Shown piece after piece: positions 55,727 to 64,000 of a stretch of 64,000 nt of DNA. Under the pieces are notes generated by a model. That model did no database searches and was not told the DNA's origin. It saw only the letters and a list, made by a program, of their open reading frames with translations. Within the stretch, counting starts at the first letter, position 1, and every line of letters begins with the position of its first letter. This stretch comes from Fischerella sp. PCC 9431 (GTDB taxonomy: Bacteria > Cyanobacteriota > Cyanobacteriia > Cyanobacteriales > Nostocaceae). Position numbers and translations under genes: made by a program. Location of the stretch: assembly GCF_000447295.1 (NCBI RefSeq), contig NZ_KE650771.1, positions 3,545,964 to 3,609,963 of the forward strand, read 5' to 3'.

Positions 55727-56131
55727 ATGCCTCGTAAAAAACGTTCATCCACGATTCTCAAAAAAGCTAAATCAAGGTTTTTGGGACTGAAAGCGATTGA
55801 TTCAAACTTAGATTTTGGCACTGGAGGTAACTTACGAAGCCTCGCAGAACAAATAGAACAATTACAGGCTAAACTTGATACTTATAATACAGCATTAACA
55901 ATTATCGATAGTTCCAAAATCGATATTGAAGAGCTAGAAAGAAGCTTAAGCGCTTTGTGTGCAAGGTTACTATTGTCAGTTGCCGCAAAATACGGTCAAG
56001 ATAGCCACGAATATATGATGGCTGGTGGTGTTCGCACAAGCGATCGCATCCGTAAGAGAACATCCAACCGCTCAAAAGATACTTCCGAAGAAGCACCTAT
56101 TGAGAATGTTGAAGATGTTCAAATTGCTTGA
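55727..56131 (+). CDS. Conserved cyanobacterial hypothetical protein
   Basis: 134 residues. A basic start MPRKKRSSTILKKAKSRFLG, central LEELERSLSALCARL-like helical coiled segment (residues ~38-85), and KYGQDSHEYMMAGGVRTSDR, a motif I recognise from a small family common in cyanobacteria near mobile elements. Function unknown; the basic ends and central coiled coil suggest nucleic-acid or protein binding. ATG 55727 is chosen rather than the longer frame from 55640, whose first 29 residues (SHNLVFLSQANTVITYRV) do not fit. Confidence 0.7.
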   Translation: MPRKKRSSTILKKAKSRFLGLKAIDSNLDFGTGGNLRSLAEQIEQLQAKLDTYNTALTIIDSSKIDIEELERSLSALCARLLLSVAAKYGQDSHEYMMAGGVRTSDRIRKRTSNRSKDTSEEAPIENVEDVQIA

Positions 56132-56232
56132 AAAGTGAGGGCTTCTGGCTGTTAATAAGCGCTTGATTGGTTTGATCTGTTCACAAATGATTTAGGATTG
56201 CTATATACGGGTAGTGATTCATTGAGGTGTTG

Positions 56233-57699
56233 ATGATCAACCAATCGCAACTTCCTGCATCAGCCTTTATTGATCCACGGGGTGGAAACAAAACCGCAGT
56301 TGATCAACTCGCCCAGCAAGTTTTACAGCTTCTTTTAACTCACCTGCAAACTGCTGATGCTGGTTCTCCTTTACCTCAACTAACAAAACTTCCCGTTTTA
56401 ACTGAGATTCCACATACGCCTGTATCGGAAAGCAAAATACTTGAGCAACTGCAAACCATTCTCACCAGTTCAATGAACACAGCCCATTCAGGTTGTATTG
56501 GACACATGGATTGTATGCCGACTACCTTTTCTATTTTAGGTGAAATGGTAACGGCAGCAATCAACAACAATATGCTCAGTTTAGAAATGTCGCCTTTGTT
56601 CTCACGCTTAGAGTCTGCGTTACTCCAAGAATTTGCGACATTATTTGGCTTTGATACACAAGCTGGTGGAATCATGGTCAGTGGAGGAAGTTTAGCTAAT
56701 TTGCAAGCCTTAGCTGTGGCTCGCAATGTCAAATTTGATGCACTTCAACAAGGTATAACCGCGCAAACACACCAGCCTGTTTTATTTGCTTCTGAGGTAG
56801 CCCATACTTCTATTCAAAAGGCGGCGATGCTTCTGGGATTAGGCACATCTGCTGTTGTTCCTATTAAGACAAATGCCAATTCGCAAATGAATGTCAGCGA
56901 GTTGAGATATGCAATTGAAAACGCCAAGCAAAATGGCAAAGTCCCATTTTGTATTGTGGCAACCGCAGGTACAACCACAACGGGAAATATTGATCCGCTT
57001 TTAGAAATTAGTCAAATCGCCCGTCAGTATGGACTTTGGTTTCATGTTGACGCTGCCTATGGTGGAGCATTAGTATTATCAGAAAAACAACGTCCAAGAC
57101 TTGCGGGAATTGAATACGCCGATTCAATTACCTTCAATCCGCAAAAGTGGCTTTACGTGGCTAAAACCTGTGTGATGGTTTTGTTTAAAGATATAGCAAC
57201 GCTTGTAAATGCATTTCGCATTCAAGCTCCATATATGAGTGATCCAGACGATTTTATCAATCTTGGCGAAATAAGTGTGCAAGGGACACGCCATGCTGAA
57301 ATACTAAAACTATGGCTTTCTTTACAGCACATTGGCAAAATTGGTTATTCTCATCTTATAGAAGAAAGCTACCACCTGACAGATTATTTTATTCAACAAA
57401 TCAACAAGCGTTCATTTTTGGAAATAGCCAGCCAACCAGAAACAAACTTAATCTGCTTTCGGGGTGTACCTGCTTGGGTATCAAAAACAAAATGGGATGA
57501 CTGGAACGCCGATCTCCAAGCCCATTTGTTGCAAAAGAGCAAAATATTTTTGTCGCTTCCAATTTATAGAGGTTCGCGTTGGCTAAGGGCAATTTTACTC
57601 AATCCGTATACAGACGAAAAAGTTATAAGTCGGTTGTTTGATGAAATAGATATCTATCAAATTCAAAGGGAACTCTTAATAGGGAACAGGAAACAGTAA
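56233..57699 (+). CDS. PLP-dependent decarboxylase, group II
   Basis: 488 residues. A pyridoxal-phosphate enzyme of the glutamate/aromatic/diaminobutyrate decarboxylase group: [60 protein letters not shown] (cofactor Asp) and [13 protein letters not shown] (Schiff-base Lys). The nearest pattern is L-2,4-diaminobutyrate or tyrosine-type decarboxylases, but the substrate is uncertain. GAGG lies five bases before ATG 56233. It stands alone between mobile elements and a small RHH gene; horizontal gain is possible. Confidence 0.9.
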   Translation: MINQSQLPASAFIDPRGGNKTAVDQLAQQVLQLLLTHLQTADAGSPLPQLTKLPVLTEIPHTPVSESKILEQLQTILTSSMNTAHSGCIGHMDCMPTTFSILGEMVTAAINNNMLSLEMSPLFSRLESALLQEFATLFGFDTQAGGIMVSGGSLANLQALAVARNVKFDALQQGITAQTHQPVLFASEVAHTSIQKAAMLLGLGTSAVVPIKTNANSQMNVSELRYAIENAKQNGKVPFCIVATAGTTTTGNIDPLLEISQIARQYGLWFHVDAAYGGALVLSEKQRPRLAGIEYADSITFNPQKWLYVAKTCVMVLFKDIATLVNAFRIQAPYMSDPDDFINLGEISVQGTRHAEILKLWLSLQHIGKIGYSHLIEESYHLTDYFIQQINKRSFLEIASQPETNLICFRGVPAWVSKTKWDDWNADLQAHLLQKSKIFLSLPIYRGSRWLRAILLNPYTDEKVISRLFDEIDIYQIQRELLIGNRKQ

Positions 57700-57763
57700 C
57701 GCACCGTATTCTGGGCTTTGGTGCGTTGCGCTGCGCGACAACACACCCTACGTATTTGGTAAC

Positions 57764-57898
57764 TTATTTTTCCTCAGATTCCTTGAGCTGCTCAACCATA
57801 AAGCAGATTTGAGCTGACATGGATCGCTTCTGCTTATTGCAATACTCTTTAAACCACTCAAATAGTGGATCGGGAATTGTGATACTAGTCCGGCTCAT
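57764..57898 (-). CDS. 44-residue ribbon-helix-helix protein
   Basis: Minus-strand frame from ATG 57898: MSRTSITIPDPLFEWFKEYC, then NKQKRSMSAQICFMVEQLKE and a short acidic tail. This is the classic ribbon-helix-helix pattern (TSITIP strand, two helices), as in CopG/ParD-type repressors and antitoxins. No toxin gene lies next to it. Codon start and length fit other very small cyanobacterial RHH proteins. Confidence 0.7.
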   Translation of the reverse strand: MSRTSITIPDPLFEWFKEYCNKQKRSMSAQICFMVEQLKESEEK

Positions 57899-58048
57899 TT
57901 TTTCAGTCACAGTACTATTTCCTCACGCGACATATCCAGTATAGCCGTTGATACTATGAATATAAGATAGTACCGTTCAATATCTAAAAAGATATTATAA
58001 ATAAGAAGCCTTCGTACTAAGAGCCAAATAAATCATCCAAAATTTCAC

Positions 58049-58813
58049 CTATTGCTTCATCACAATAAATACAGCGACAGCAATCATAAACAAACCAAAA
58101 CCAGTTTCTAGGCGTTTTGCTTGGATAATTTGGGTGAAATAAGCACCAGCTAATGTACCTAAAATCGCAGCTAGAGTAAAGAACATCATCAGATGAAAAT
58201 CTATGGGTACATTACCGAAATAACCAGCAAAACCTGTGACTGATTTTAAGGAAATAATCACTAAAGAAGTTCCTATGGCTTCTTTCATTGGTGTTTTACC
58301 AAGTAAAACCAATGCTGGGATGATCATAAAACCGCCACCAATCCCCACAAACCCGGTGAGTATCCCGACTCCCAATCCTTCGATTGGTATTGCTAACCAC
58401 TGATAATTGAGTTGATGTTGTTGATGTTCATGATCGTCGAAATCACTACTATCTTCGTTGCGAATCATGAGAATAGCACCTACCACCATCAGCACAGCAA
58501 AACAAATAAGTTGAAATGTGGGTGTAATTATCGGAAGGGAACCAATTCTCGCGCCAAGGTAAGTCCCTAACATCGCAGTCGGAGAAAATAAGGCGACGGT
58601 TTTTAAATTAACATTACCTTGTTGCCAATGAGGAATAGCGCCAATTAAACTCACAACACCTACAATAACTAAACTCATGGCGATCGCTGATTTTGGTGCT
58701 ACACCCAGAACATAAATTAAAATAGGTACTGCTAATACTGAACCACCACTTCCCACTAACCCCAAACTGACACCGACACCAGTTGCCAAAATAATTCCCA
58801 AAGTTAAGTTCAT
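58049..58813 (-). CDS. TauE/SafE-type sulfite/sulfonate exporter family permease
   Basis: 254 residues, seven to eight spans, with duplicated halves: GVGVSLGLVGSGGSVLAVPI near the N-terminus and GVGILTGFVGIGGGFMIIPA in the second half, the signature of this family. A His-rich, acidic loop lies between halves (DDHEHQQHQ). Family members move sulfite, sulfoacetate or other organic anions across the plasma membrane. The substrate is not determined. Confidence 0.92.
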   Translation of the reverse strand: MNLTLGIILATGVGVSLGLVGSGGSVLAVPILIYVLGVAPKSAIAMSLVIVGVVSLIGAIPHWQQGNVNLKTVALFSPTAMLGTYLGARIGSLPIITPTFQLICFAVLMVVGAILMIRNEDSSDFDDHEHQQHQLNYQWLAIPIEGLGVGILTGFVGIGGGFMIIPALVLLGKTPMKEAIGTSLVIISLKSVTGFAGYFGNVPIDFHLMMFFTLAAILGTLAGAYFTQIIQAKRLETGFGLFMIAVAVFIVMKQ

Positions 58814-59343
58814 AAATAATTAAATGAGCGATCGCTTCTGTTTTATATTGAGCTTTTTAACCAAAATATTAAAAAAGTTCTGTAAAAATGCAATATTTTA
58901 GAAATCATTCATTAACTTAAAAATCATAAGTTTGATATTATATTTATTGGGCAGATATTAATGAGAGGTTATTTATCAAGTAAAAATAAAATTACTGTAG
59001 GATGTGTTGTGTTAGAGCCGTATTTTGCTCTAATTTTTCACGAAAAAGCTATACAGCAGATTTCAGGTAAATGAGGTACAAATTTTAAAAACAAAGCCAT
59101 ATACCAAGAGACTTTCAAACCTGTTCCCCGTTCCCTGTTCCCCGTTCCCTGCTGTATGAGCGCTATCATACACCAATAGATCACATGGTGCGTGATAGCG
59201 AAGTCATAACTCACCCTACTACTACTAATATTACTATTAAGAGGTGTTTGCCTGCTGTTCCCCGTTAAGAGTTCCCTGTTCCCTCTGAATTATTTTAGGT
59301 TTTACACTTTTGAAGCTGGAAGATTAATTGCTTCACCACATTC
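58814..59343. other. Gene-free stretch with repeats
   Basis: AT-rich first half; near 59119-59150 TGTTCCCCGTTCCC heptamers; at ~59160-59202 an imperfect hairpin (GCTATCATACACCA against TGGTGCGTGATAGC); near 59258 another TGTTCCCCG unit. No gene seen. Confidence 0.5.
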
Positions 59344-62043
59344 ATGAAAGCTCTACCCAATAATCAGGAAAAAGCAAGATTAGCAGCTCTTCGTCACTAC
59401 CAAATCCTCGATCATGTCACCGAAGCAGCTTTTAAAAATCTTGTTGAATTAGCAGGTATTATCTGTAATACACCCATCGCTTGTATTAATTTTATCGATG
59501 AACATCGACAATCGATCCCAGCAAAAGTGGGTTGGGGTGTGACTGAATTACCGCAGGATGTGGGGATGTGTCCTGTTTGCATTCAGCAAAAAGATATTTT
59601 GATTGTTGCTGATAGCTTGACAAATCAAGTATGGGCAGAAAATCCCATCACAGCCGAACCTTACAATATCAGATTTTATGCTGGCGTACCTCTGTTGACA
59701 CCAGAAGGATATGCGATCGCCACTCTGTGCGTCATGGATCGTCAACCCCGACAACTAAATTCTGAACAAATCACAGCTTTGCAAAAATTAGCTCAACAAG
59801 TAATGCTACTACTGCAAAGACAATCACTCAACGCTCCATTACAAGATTGTCAACGTGTAGAAGCAGCACTCCGAGAAAATGAACAACGCTTGAAGCTAGC
59901 ATTGCAAGCTGGTAAGCTTGGCTCTTGGCAGTTGGATTTAAAAACAGGGGAATTGTTTACATCTAATCAATGTAAAGCCAATTTTGGTGTACTTCCCAAA
60001 ACAGATTTTTCCTTCACAATGCTGTTAGATTGCATCCACCCAGAAGATCGCGACTATGTACGTGACTCTGTGAAGCAAGCTTTGGAACAGCAAATTGATT
60101 ATGAAGCAGAGTATCGAACAATTTGGCCAGATCGTAGCATCCATTGGATGTTATCGCGGGGTCGTGGCATCTACGAAACCGATGGTACACCAATACGGAT
60201 GATTGGTGTGACTTTAGATATTACCGAACGCAAGCAAGCAGAAGAAGCTTTGCGTCAAAGTGAAGAAAGATTACAGTTAGTGATTGATGCGACAAACGAT
60301 GCAATTTGGGATTGGGATATTGTCAAGAATACATGCTTTTGGTCAAAGCGATTTTATGAATTATTGGGTGTAAAACACACAGGCAAAAGGCACTTTTATG
60401 AATCTCTTTATCACTTAGTATATCCTGATGATCGAGAAAAATTTGCAGAGTTACTTTACCAACATCTGGAATTTAATCAGCCTTATCAAATAGAAGTGCG
60501 ATTACGTCGGATTGATGGTAGATACAACTGGTTTTTAATCAGAGGAAAAGTAATTCGCGATGACGATGGTCGAGCGCTACGAATGGTGGGAGTATTAAGT
60601 GATATCTCAGAACGCAAGCGCACAGAAGAAGAATTAAAACAACAAAATCAGCGATCGCAACTCTTAGCTGAAATTGCTTTGAAAATTCGCCAACACTTAG
60701 AAACAGAAGAAATTCTCCGCACCACAGTTACAGAAATCCAAAAACTTTTATATGCGGATCGGGTGATTATCTATCGACTGTGGAATGATGGTTCTGGCAC
60801 AGTTGTACAAGAAGCAGTCGTCAATGGTTGTAATTCAATTTTAGGGCGAAAGCTTTTTGAGCGGTGTTTTCAAGAAAATTATCACGAAGCTTATCGCCAA
60901 GGCAGAATTAATATTATCTGTGATGTCAAATCAGAAAGCGTCCATCCTTGTCATCGAGAATTTCTGAAAAATATAGATGTTAAAGCTCATATACTTGTAC
61001 CAATTATTGTCAGAGATACACTTTGGGGTTTATTAATTGCTCAACAATGTATCCGTCCGAGAAAGTGGAGTAATTGGGAAATTGAGTTATTACAACAACT
61101 AGCAAATCAGATTGGTATTGCTTTAGCCAAAGCGCAATTACTGGAAAAAGAAATACAGCAACGTGAAGAATTAGCTCGTTCCAACGGCGAATTAGAGCAA
61201 TTTGCTTATGTTGCTTCCCATGACTTGCAAGAACCACTACGCATGGTCACAAGTTACTTACAATTACTAGATAGAAAGTATAAAGGTAAACTTGACAATA
61301 AAGCCGATGAATTTATTGCCTACGCCGTAGATGGTGCAAAACGGATGCAAATCTTGATTAATGATTTGTTGAGTTTTTCCCGTGTCAGTACCCGTGGACA
61401 ACCATTTGGAGTCGTTGATTGTCATAGTGTATTACAACAAGCGATCGCCAATCTCAAAATCGCAATTACCGAAACTCAAGCAGTCATCACCTACGACGAA
61501 CCTCTACCCCAACTCATCGCCGACGCTACCCAATTAACACAAGTATTTCAGAATTTAATTAGTAATGCCATTAAATTTCGCAGCGACCAACCCCCACAAA
61601 TTCATATTGGTGTAGCGAAGAGAGATGAGGGAGACGCGGAGAATATCAGACACGGGAACGCTTGTGAAGACGGGGAGAATATTAGACGCGGTGACGCTTG
61701 TGAAGACGGGGAGAATATTAGACGCGGTGACGCGGGGATTATTGTTGATAGATTCACCGCGTCCTCGCGTCCTCATATCTCCGTGTCCTTTCCCCCCGCG
61801 TCCTCTTCCCCCGAATGGCTCTTCTGGGTACGTGATAATGGAATTGGGATGGAACCTCAGTATAGCGATCGCATCTTTATCATTTTTCAGCGTTTGCACA
61901 CTCGCGACAAATATCCCGGTACTGGTATTGGTTTGGCAATTTGTAAAAAAATTGTTGAACGTCACGGTGGACAAATCTGGGTTGAGTCAAAACTTGGTCA
62001 AGGAACCACCTTTTACTTCACAATTCCAGATAGGATTAGGTAG
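59344..62043 (+). CDS. Multi-domain sensor histidine kinase (GAF-PAS-PAS-GAF-HisKA-HATPase)
   Basis: 899 residues, soluble. Order: GAF (~20-160, with MCPVCIQQKDILIVAD), PAS (~185-310) and PAS/PAC (~312-435, WFLIRGKVIRDDDGRALRM), GAF (~450-600, ADRVIIYRLWNDGSGTVVQE), HisKA with His 626 in YVASHDLQEPLRMV, and ATPase domain with N box FQNLISNAIKFRS, G1 WVRDNGIGM, F box IFIIFQRLH and G2 GTGIGLAIC. The GAF lacks an evident bilin-binding Cys motif. Residues ~760-822 come from a dispersed repeat inserted between N and G1 boxes. The next gene, a response regulator, is the likely partner. Confidence 0.93.
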   Translation: MKALPNNQEKARLAALRHYQILDHVTEAAFKNLVELAGIICNTPIACINFIDEHRQSIPAKVGWGVTELPQDVGMCPVCIQQKDILIVADSLTNQVWAENPITAEPYNIRFYAGVPLLTPEGYAIATLCVMDRQPRQLNSEQITALQKLAQQVMLLLQRQSLNAPLQDCQRVEAALRENEQRLKLALQAGKLGSWQLDLKTGELFTSNQCKANFGVLPKTDFSFTMLLDCIHPEDRDYVRDSVKQALEQQIDYEAEYRTIWPDRSIHWMLSRGRGIYETDGTPIRMIGVTLDITERKQAEEALRQSEERLQLVIDATNDAIWDWDIVKNTCFWSKRFYELLGVKHTGKRHFYESLYHLVYPDDREKFAELLYQHLEFNQPYQIEVRLRRIDGRYNWFLIRGKVIRDDDGRALRMVGVLSDISERKRTEEELKQQNQRSQLLAEIALKIRQHLETEEILRTTVTEIQKLLYADRVIIYRLWNDGSGTVVQEAVVNGCNSILGRKLFERCFQENYHEAYRQGRINIICDVKSESVHPCHREFLKNIDVKAHILVPIIVRDTLWGLLIAQQCIRPRKWSNWEIELLQQLANQIGIALAKAQLLEKEIQQREELARSNGELEQFAYVASHDLQEPLRMVTSYLQLLDRKYKGKLDNKADEFIAYAVDGAKRMQILINDLLSFSRVSTRGQPFGVVDCHSVLQQAIANLKIAITETQAVITYDEPLPQLIADATQLTQVFQNLISNAIKFRSDQPPQIHIGVAKRDEGDAENIRHGNACEDGENIRRGDACEDGENIRRGDAGIIVDRFTASSRPHISVSFPPASSSPEWLFWVRDNGIGMEPQYSDRIFIIFQRLHTRDKYPGTGIGLAICKKIVERHGGQIWVESKLGQGTTFYFTIPDRIR
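61620..61815 (+). repeat. In-frame repeat copy inside the histidine kinase ATPase domain
   Basis: GACGCGGAGAATATCAGACA opens it; a 48-base unit (AGACGCGGTGACGCTTGTGA and on) is present twice in tandem (about 61641-61740); the centre is GATTATTGTTGATAGATTCA; the C-rich arm has CCGCGTCCTCGCGTCC and CCCCCCGCGTCC. It remains open for ~63 codons. Confidence 0.85.
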
Positions 62044-62070
62044 GCCATCGTGAATATTTTGATAGATGTT

Positions 62071-62496
62071 ATGCCTATTGAGATTTTGTTAATAGAAGAC
62101 AATCCCGGTGATGTAGAGTTGACCAAAATTGCCTTAGAAGACAGCAAAATCTCTGTTAACTTAAATGTAGTTGAAGATGGTGTAGAGGCGATCGCCTTTC
62201 TCCGTCGAGAAGGTAAATATACTCAAGTTCCCCACCCAGATATTGTTTTACTAGATTTAAATTTGCCAAAAAAAGATGGTAGAGAAGTATTAGCAGAAAT
62301 TAAAGCAGATGACAGACTCAAGCGAATTCCCGTAGTAGTCCTGACGACTTCTCAAGCAGAAGAAGATGTTTTGAGGGTATATAACCTATCCGCCAACTGC
62401 TACATTACCAAACCCGTTGACTTCGATCAATTTGTCAAAATTGTACAATCTATCGAAAGCTTCTGGTTTACCATTGTCAAGCTTCCGTCGGAATGA
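62071..62496 (+). CDS. Response regulator, Rcp1-like single receiver
   Basis: 141 residues, one receiver domain: acidic pocket [13 protein letters not shown], phosphoacceptor Asp in [14 protein letters not shown], Thr in VVLTTS and Lys in CYITKPVD. The EDNPGD start and long alpha-helix spacing match Rcp1-type regulators that pair with phytochrome-like kinases. ATG 62071 (MPIEILL) is chosen over the GTG at 62050. It lies 27 bases after the kinase gene. Confidence 0.93.
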   Translation: MPIEILLIEDNPGDVELTKIALEDSKISVNLNVVEDGVEAIAFLRREGKYTQVPHPDIVLLDLNLPKKDGREVLAEIKADDRLKRIPVVVLTTSQAEEDVLRVYNLSANCYITKPVDFDQFVKIVQSIESFWFTIVKLPSE

Positions 62497-62501
62497 AGCA
62501 A

Positions 62502-62605
62502 GGGAACAGGGAACAGGGAACAGGGACAAGGGAGACAAGGGAGAGAATAAACACCAATGACAAATGACTATTGTACAGACGCGATTCATCGCGTCTCTAC
62601 TAATG
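62502..62605. repeat. GGGAACA heptamers and GACGCGATTCATCGCGTC hairpin
   Basis: Three GGGAACA units plus GGGACAA variants (62502-62529), and a palindrome AGACGCGAT/ATCGCGTCT (62578-62597) related to the one at 52198-52219, between the response regulator and the next kinase. Confidence 0.75.
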
Positions 62606-62623
62606 ACCAATGACTAATAACTA

Positions 62624-64000
62624 ATGACACAACAAGTGATCAAAATTTTGTTGGTAGAAGATAATCCCGGTGATGTTCGTTTGTTGCAGGAATTTTTGTG
62701 GGATGTGACTACTACACAGTTTCAATTAACACCTGTGGAGCGATTAGAGCAAACGCTAAAGTTGCTCAATCAAGAGAGTTTTGATGTCATTTTATTAGAT
62801 CTTTCTTTGCCAGATAGTCAAGGTTTAGAAACTTTTATCACCCTACATCATCAAGCACCAGCGATTCCGATTATTGTGCTGACTGGTTTGGATGATGAAA
62901 ATTTGGCTTTGCGAGCTATGCAGCAGGGAGCGCAGGATTATTTGGTCAAGGGACAGGTGAGCGGTGATTTGTTGGTGCGCTGTATGCGCTATGCTATTGA
63001 GAGACAAAGAATTGAAGAAGCATTGCGCCAAAGCGAAGAAAGATTTCGAGTCGCGCTCAAAAATTCTCCGATTGTTGTTTTTAACCAAGATAAAGAATTA
63101 CGTTATACCTGGGTTTATAATACTTATCCAGGCTTTATTAACGAAGAAATTTTAGGTAAACAAGATTTAGACCTGATTGCGGTTGCAGATGGGGAACAAC
63201 TTTTTAATATTAAACAACGTGTTTTGTCAACAGGAATAGGAATACGAAAAGAAGTATCAATAAATACTGCCCAAGGAATTAGATATTTTGATTTGACGAT
63301 CGAACCGTTACGAAATGAAGCCCAAGAAGTAGTTGGGGTGACTTGTGCGAGTATTGACATTAGCGATCGCAAACTTGCGGAAGAAAAAATCCGTGAACAA
63401 GCTGCATTGTTAGACGTCACTACAGATGCAATTTTTGTGCGCGATTTAGATAATCGCGTTATTTTTTGGAACAAAGGCGCGGAAAATCTCTATGGTTGGC
63501 TAGCACATGAAGCTTACGGAAAAACAGTTGTAGAACTTTTATACGACGATGAACCCCCAGAAATAGTAGAAAGAGCATTTTTGGCAGTTATTAAACAAGG
63601 TAAATGGCAAGGGGAGTTAACAAGAGTTACCAAAAGTGATAAGAAAGTTTTGGTTGCGAGTCGTTGGACTTTAGTTTCTCAAGCAGACGGTACACCAAAA
63701 TCTATTCTCACCGTTGATACCGACATTACCGAGAAAAAACAGCTAGAAACCCAATTATTTCGCGCCCAACGTCTAGAAAGTATCGGTACTTTAGCAAGCG
63801 GTATCGCCCACGACCTGAATAATATTCTCACACCAATTTTGGCTGTATCTCAACTATTGCCGTTGAAATTCCCCGATATTTATTCTGAACATCAACACTT
63901 GCTAGAAATACTCGAAGATAGCGCCAGACGTGGTGCGGATTTAGTCAAGCAAGTTTTGTCCTTTGCACGGGGTGTAGAAGGCAAGCGCATGACTTTGCAA
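62624..64000 (+). CDS. Hybrid sensor kinase REC-PAS-PAS-HisKA (3' end outside window)
   Basis: 459 residues visible; the frame runs open to the window edge. N-terminal receiver domain (ILLVEDNPGDVRLLQEF, Asp 59 in DVILLDLSLPDS, VLTGLDD, YLVKGQ), then PAS (~140-255, RFRVALKNSPIVVFNQDKEL, ending CASIDISDRKLAEE) and PAS (~260-380), then HisKA with His 396 in GIAHDLNNILTPILAVSQL. The ATPase domain must follow outside. The HDLNN form of the H-box is common in cyanobacterial hybrid kinases. It probably shares the transcript with the two preceding signalling genes. Confidence 0.92.
   Translation, partial: MTQQVIKILLVEDNPGDVRLLQEFLWDVTTTQFQLTPVERLEQTLKLLNQESFDVILLDLSLPDSQGLETFITLHHQAPAIPIIVLTGLDDENLALRAMQQGAQDYLVKGQVSGDLLVRCMRYAIERQRIEEALRQSEERFRVALKNSPIVVFNQDKELRYTWVYNTYPGFINEEILGKQDLDLIAVADGEQLFNIKQRVLSTGIGIRKEVSINTAQGIRYFDLTIEPLRNEAQEVVGVTCASIDISDRKLAEEKIREQAALLDVTTDAIFVRDLDNRVIFWNKGAENLYGWLAHEAYGKTVVELLYDDEPPEIVERAFLAVIKQGKWQGELTRVTKSDKKVLVASRWTLVSQADGTPKSILTVDTDITEKKQLETQLFRAQRLESIGTLASGIAHDLNNILTPILAVSQLLPLKFPDIYSEHQHLLEILEDSARRGADLVKQVLSFARGVEGKRMTLQ

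Noticed and set aside
61555-62053. Open frames of 139 and 142 codons overlapping the histidine kinase
   Set aside because: Shadow frames created by the stop-poor repeat insert.
1-64000. tRNA and rRNA genes
   Set aside because: None recognised in any intergenic region when scanning for cloverleaf arms and conserved rRNA segments by eye; a model-based search would be decisive.

Overview
The window is chromosomal DNA of a filamentous, very probably heterocyst-forming cyanobacterium. The evidence is the set of photosynthesis genes (chlD, a CrtR-type carotene hydroxylase, two high-light-inducible proteins, the Calvin-cycle class II aldolase), abundant HIP1 octamers (GCGATCGC), and many heptanucleotide short tandem repeats (GGGCATT, CCCAATG, GGGGATA, CAGTTAT, GGGAACA) of the kind known from Nostocales. 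The genus cannot be settled from the sequence alone.

Layout. 0-21 kb is mostly core metabolism: end of a glycosyltransferase, pyruvate kinase, crtR, a Ser/Thr kinase, a PstS-like binding protein, AroH chorismate mutase, a small SppA, a lipid-transport permease (MlaE type) followed by two cyanobacterial conserved genes and plsY, an SDR, a VapBC pair, chlD, a 1043-residue membrane protein built of tandem repeats, and twin hli genes. 21-26 kb holds four same-strand genes: a histidine kinase, a Ras-like GTPase, a membrane protein with an OmpA-like C-terminus, and a coiled-coil protein. 26-39 kb carries an ArsB/NhaD-type permease, a universal stress protein, a NrtA/CynA-class ABC transporter, an amino-acid binding protein, a P1B-4 metal ATPase, an EcsC-like protein, a pentapeptide protein and a fasciclin lipoprotein. 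At 39-42 kb lie fba, a 6S RNA gene and purK. 42-50 kb is a three-gene unit: dynamin-like GTPase, Hsp70/actin-like ATPase and an unrecognised protein. 50-56 kb is an accessory block with an IS605-type tnpB element, a 19-repeat CRISPR array without cas genes, and several MITE-like elements, one nested in another. 56-64 kb has a PLP decarboxylase, a TauE permease and a two-component cluster of a GAF/PAS histidine kinase, a response regulator and the start of a REC-PAS-PAS kinase.

The most striking feature is a dispersed G-rich/C-rich repeat family with a 9-base unit close to GACGCGGGG. It occurs at six places. Four copies lie inside open reading frames and keep them open: chlD, the P1B ATPase, the third gene of the dynamin/actin unit, and the ATPase domain of the GAF/PAS kinase. 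The best candidates for undescribed systems are the dynamin/actin-like unit (41978-49860) and the GTPase/OmpA/coiled-coil cluster (21283-25963). The tnpB-like protein also appears to lack the usual RuvC glutamate and zinc finger. All functions are assigned by reading motifs; no database search was run.
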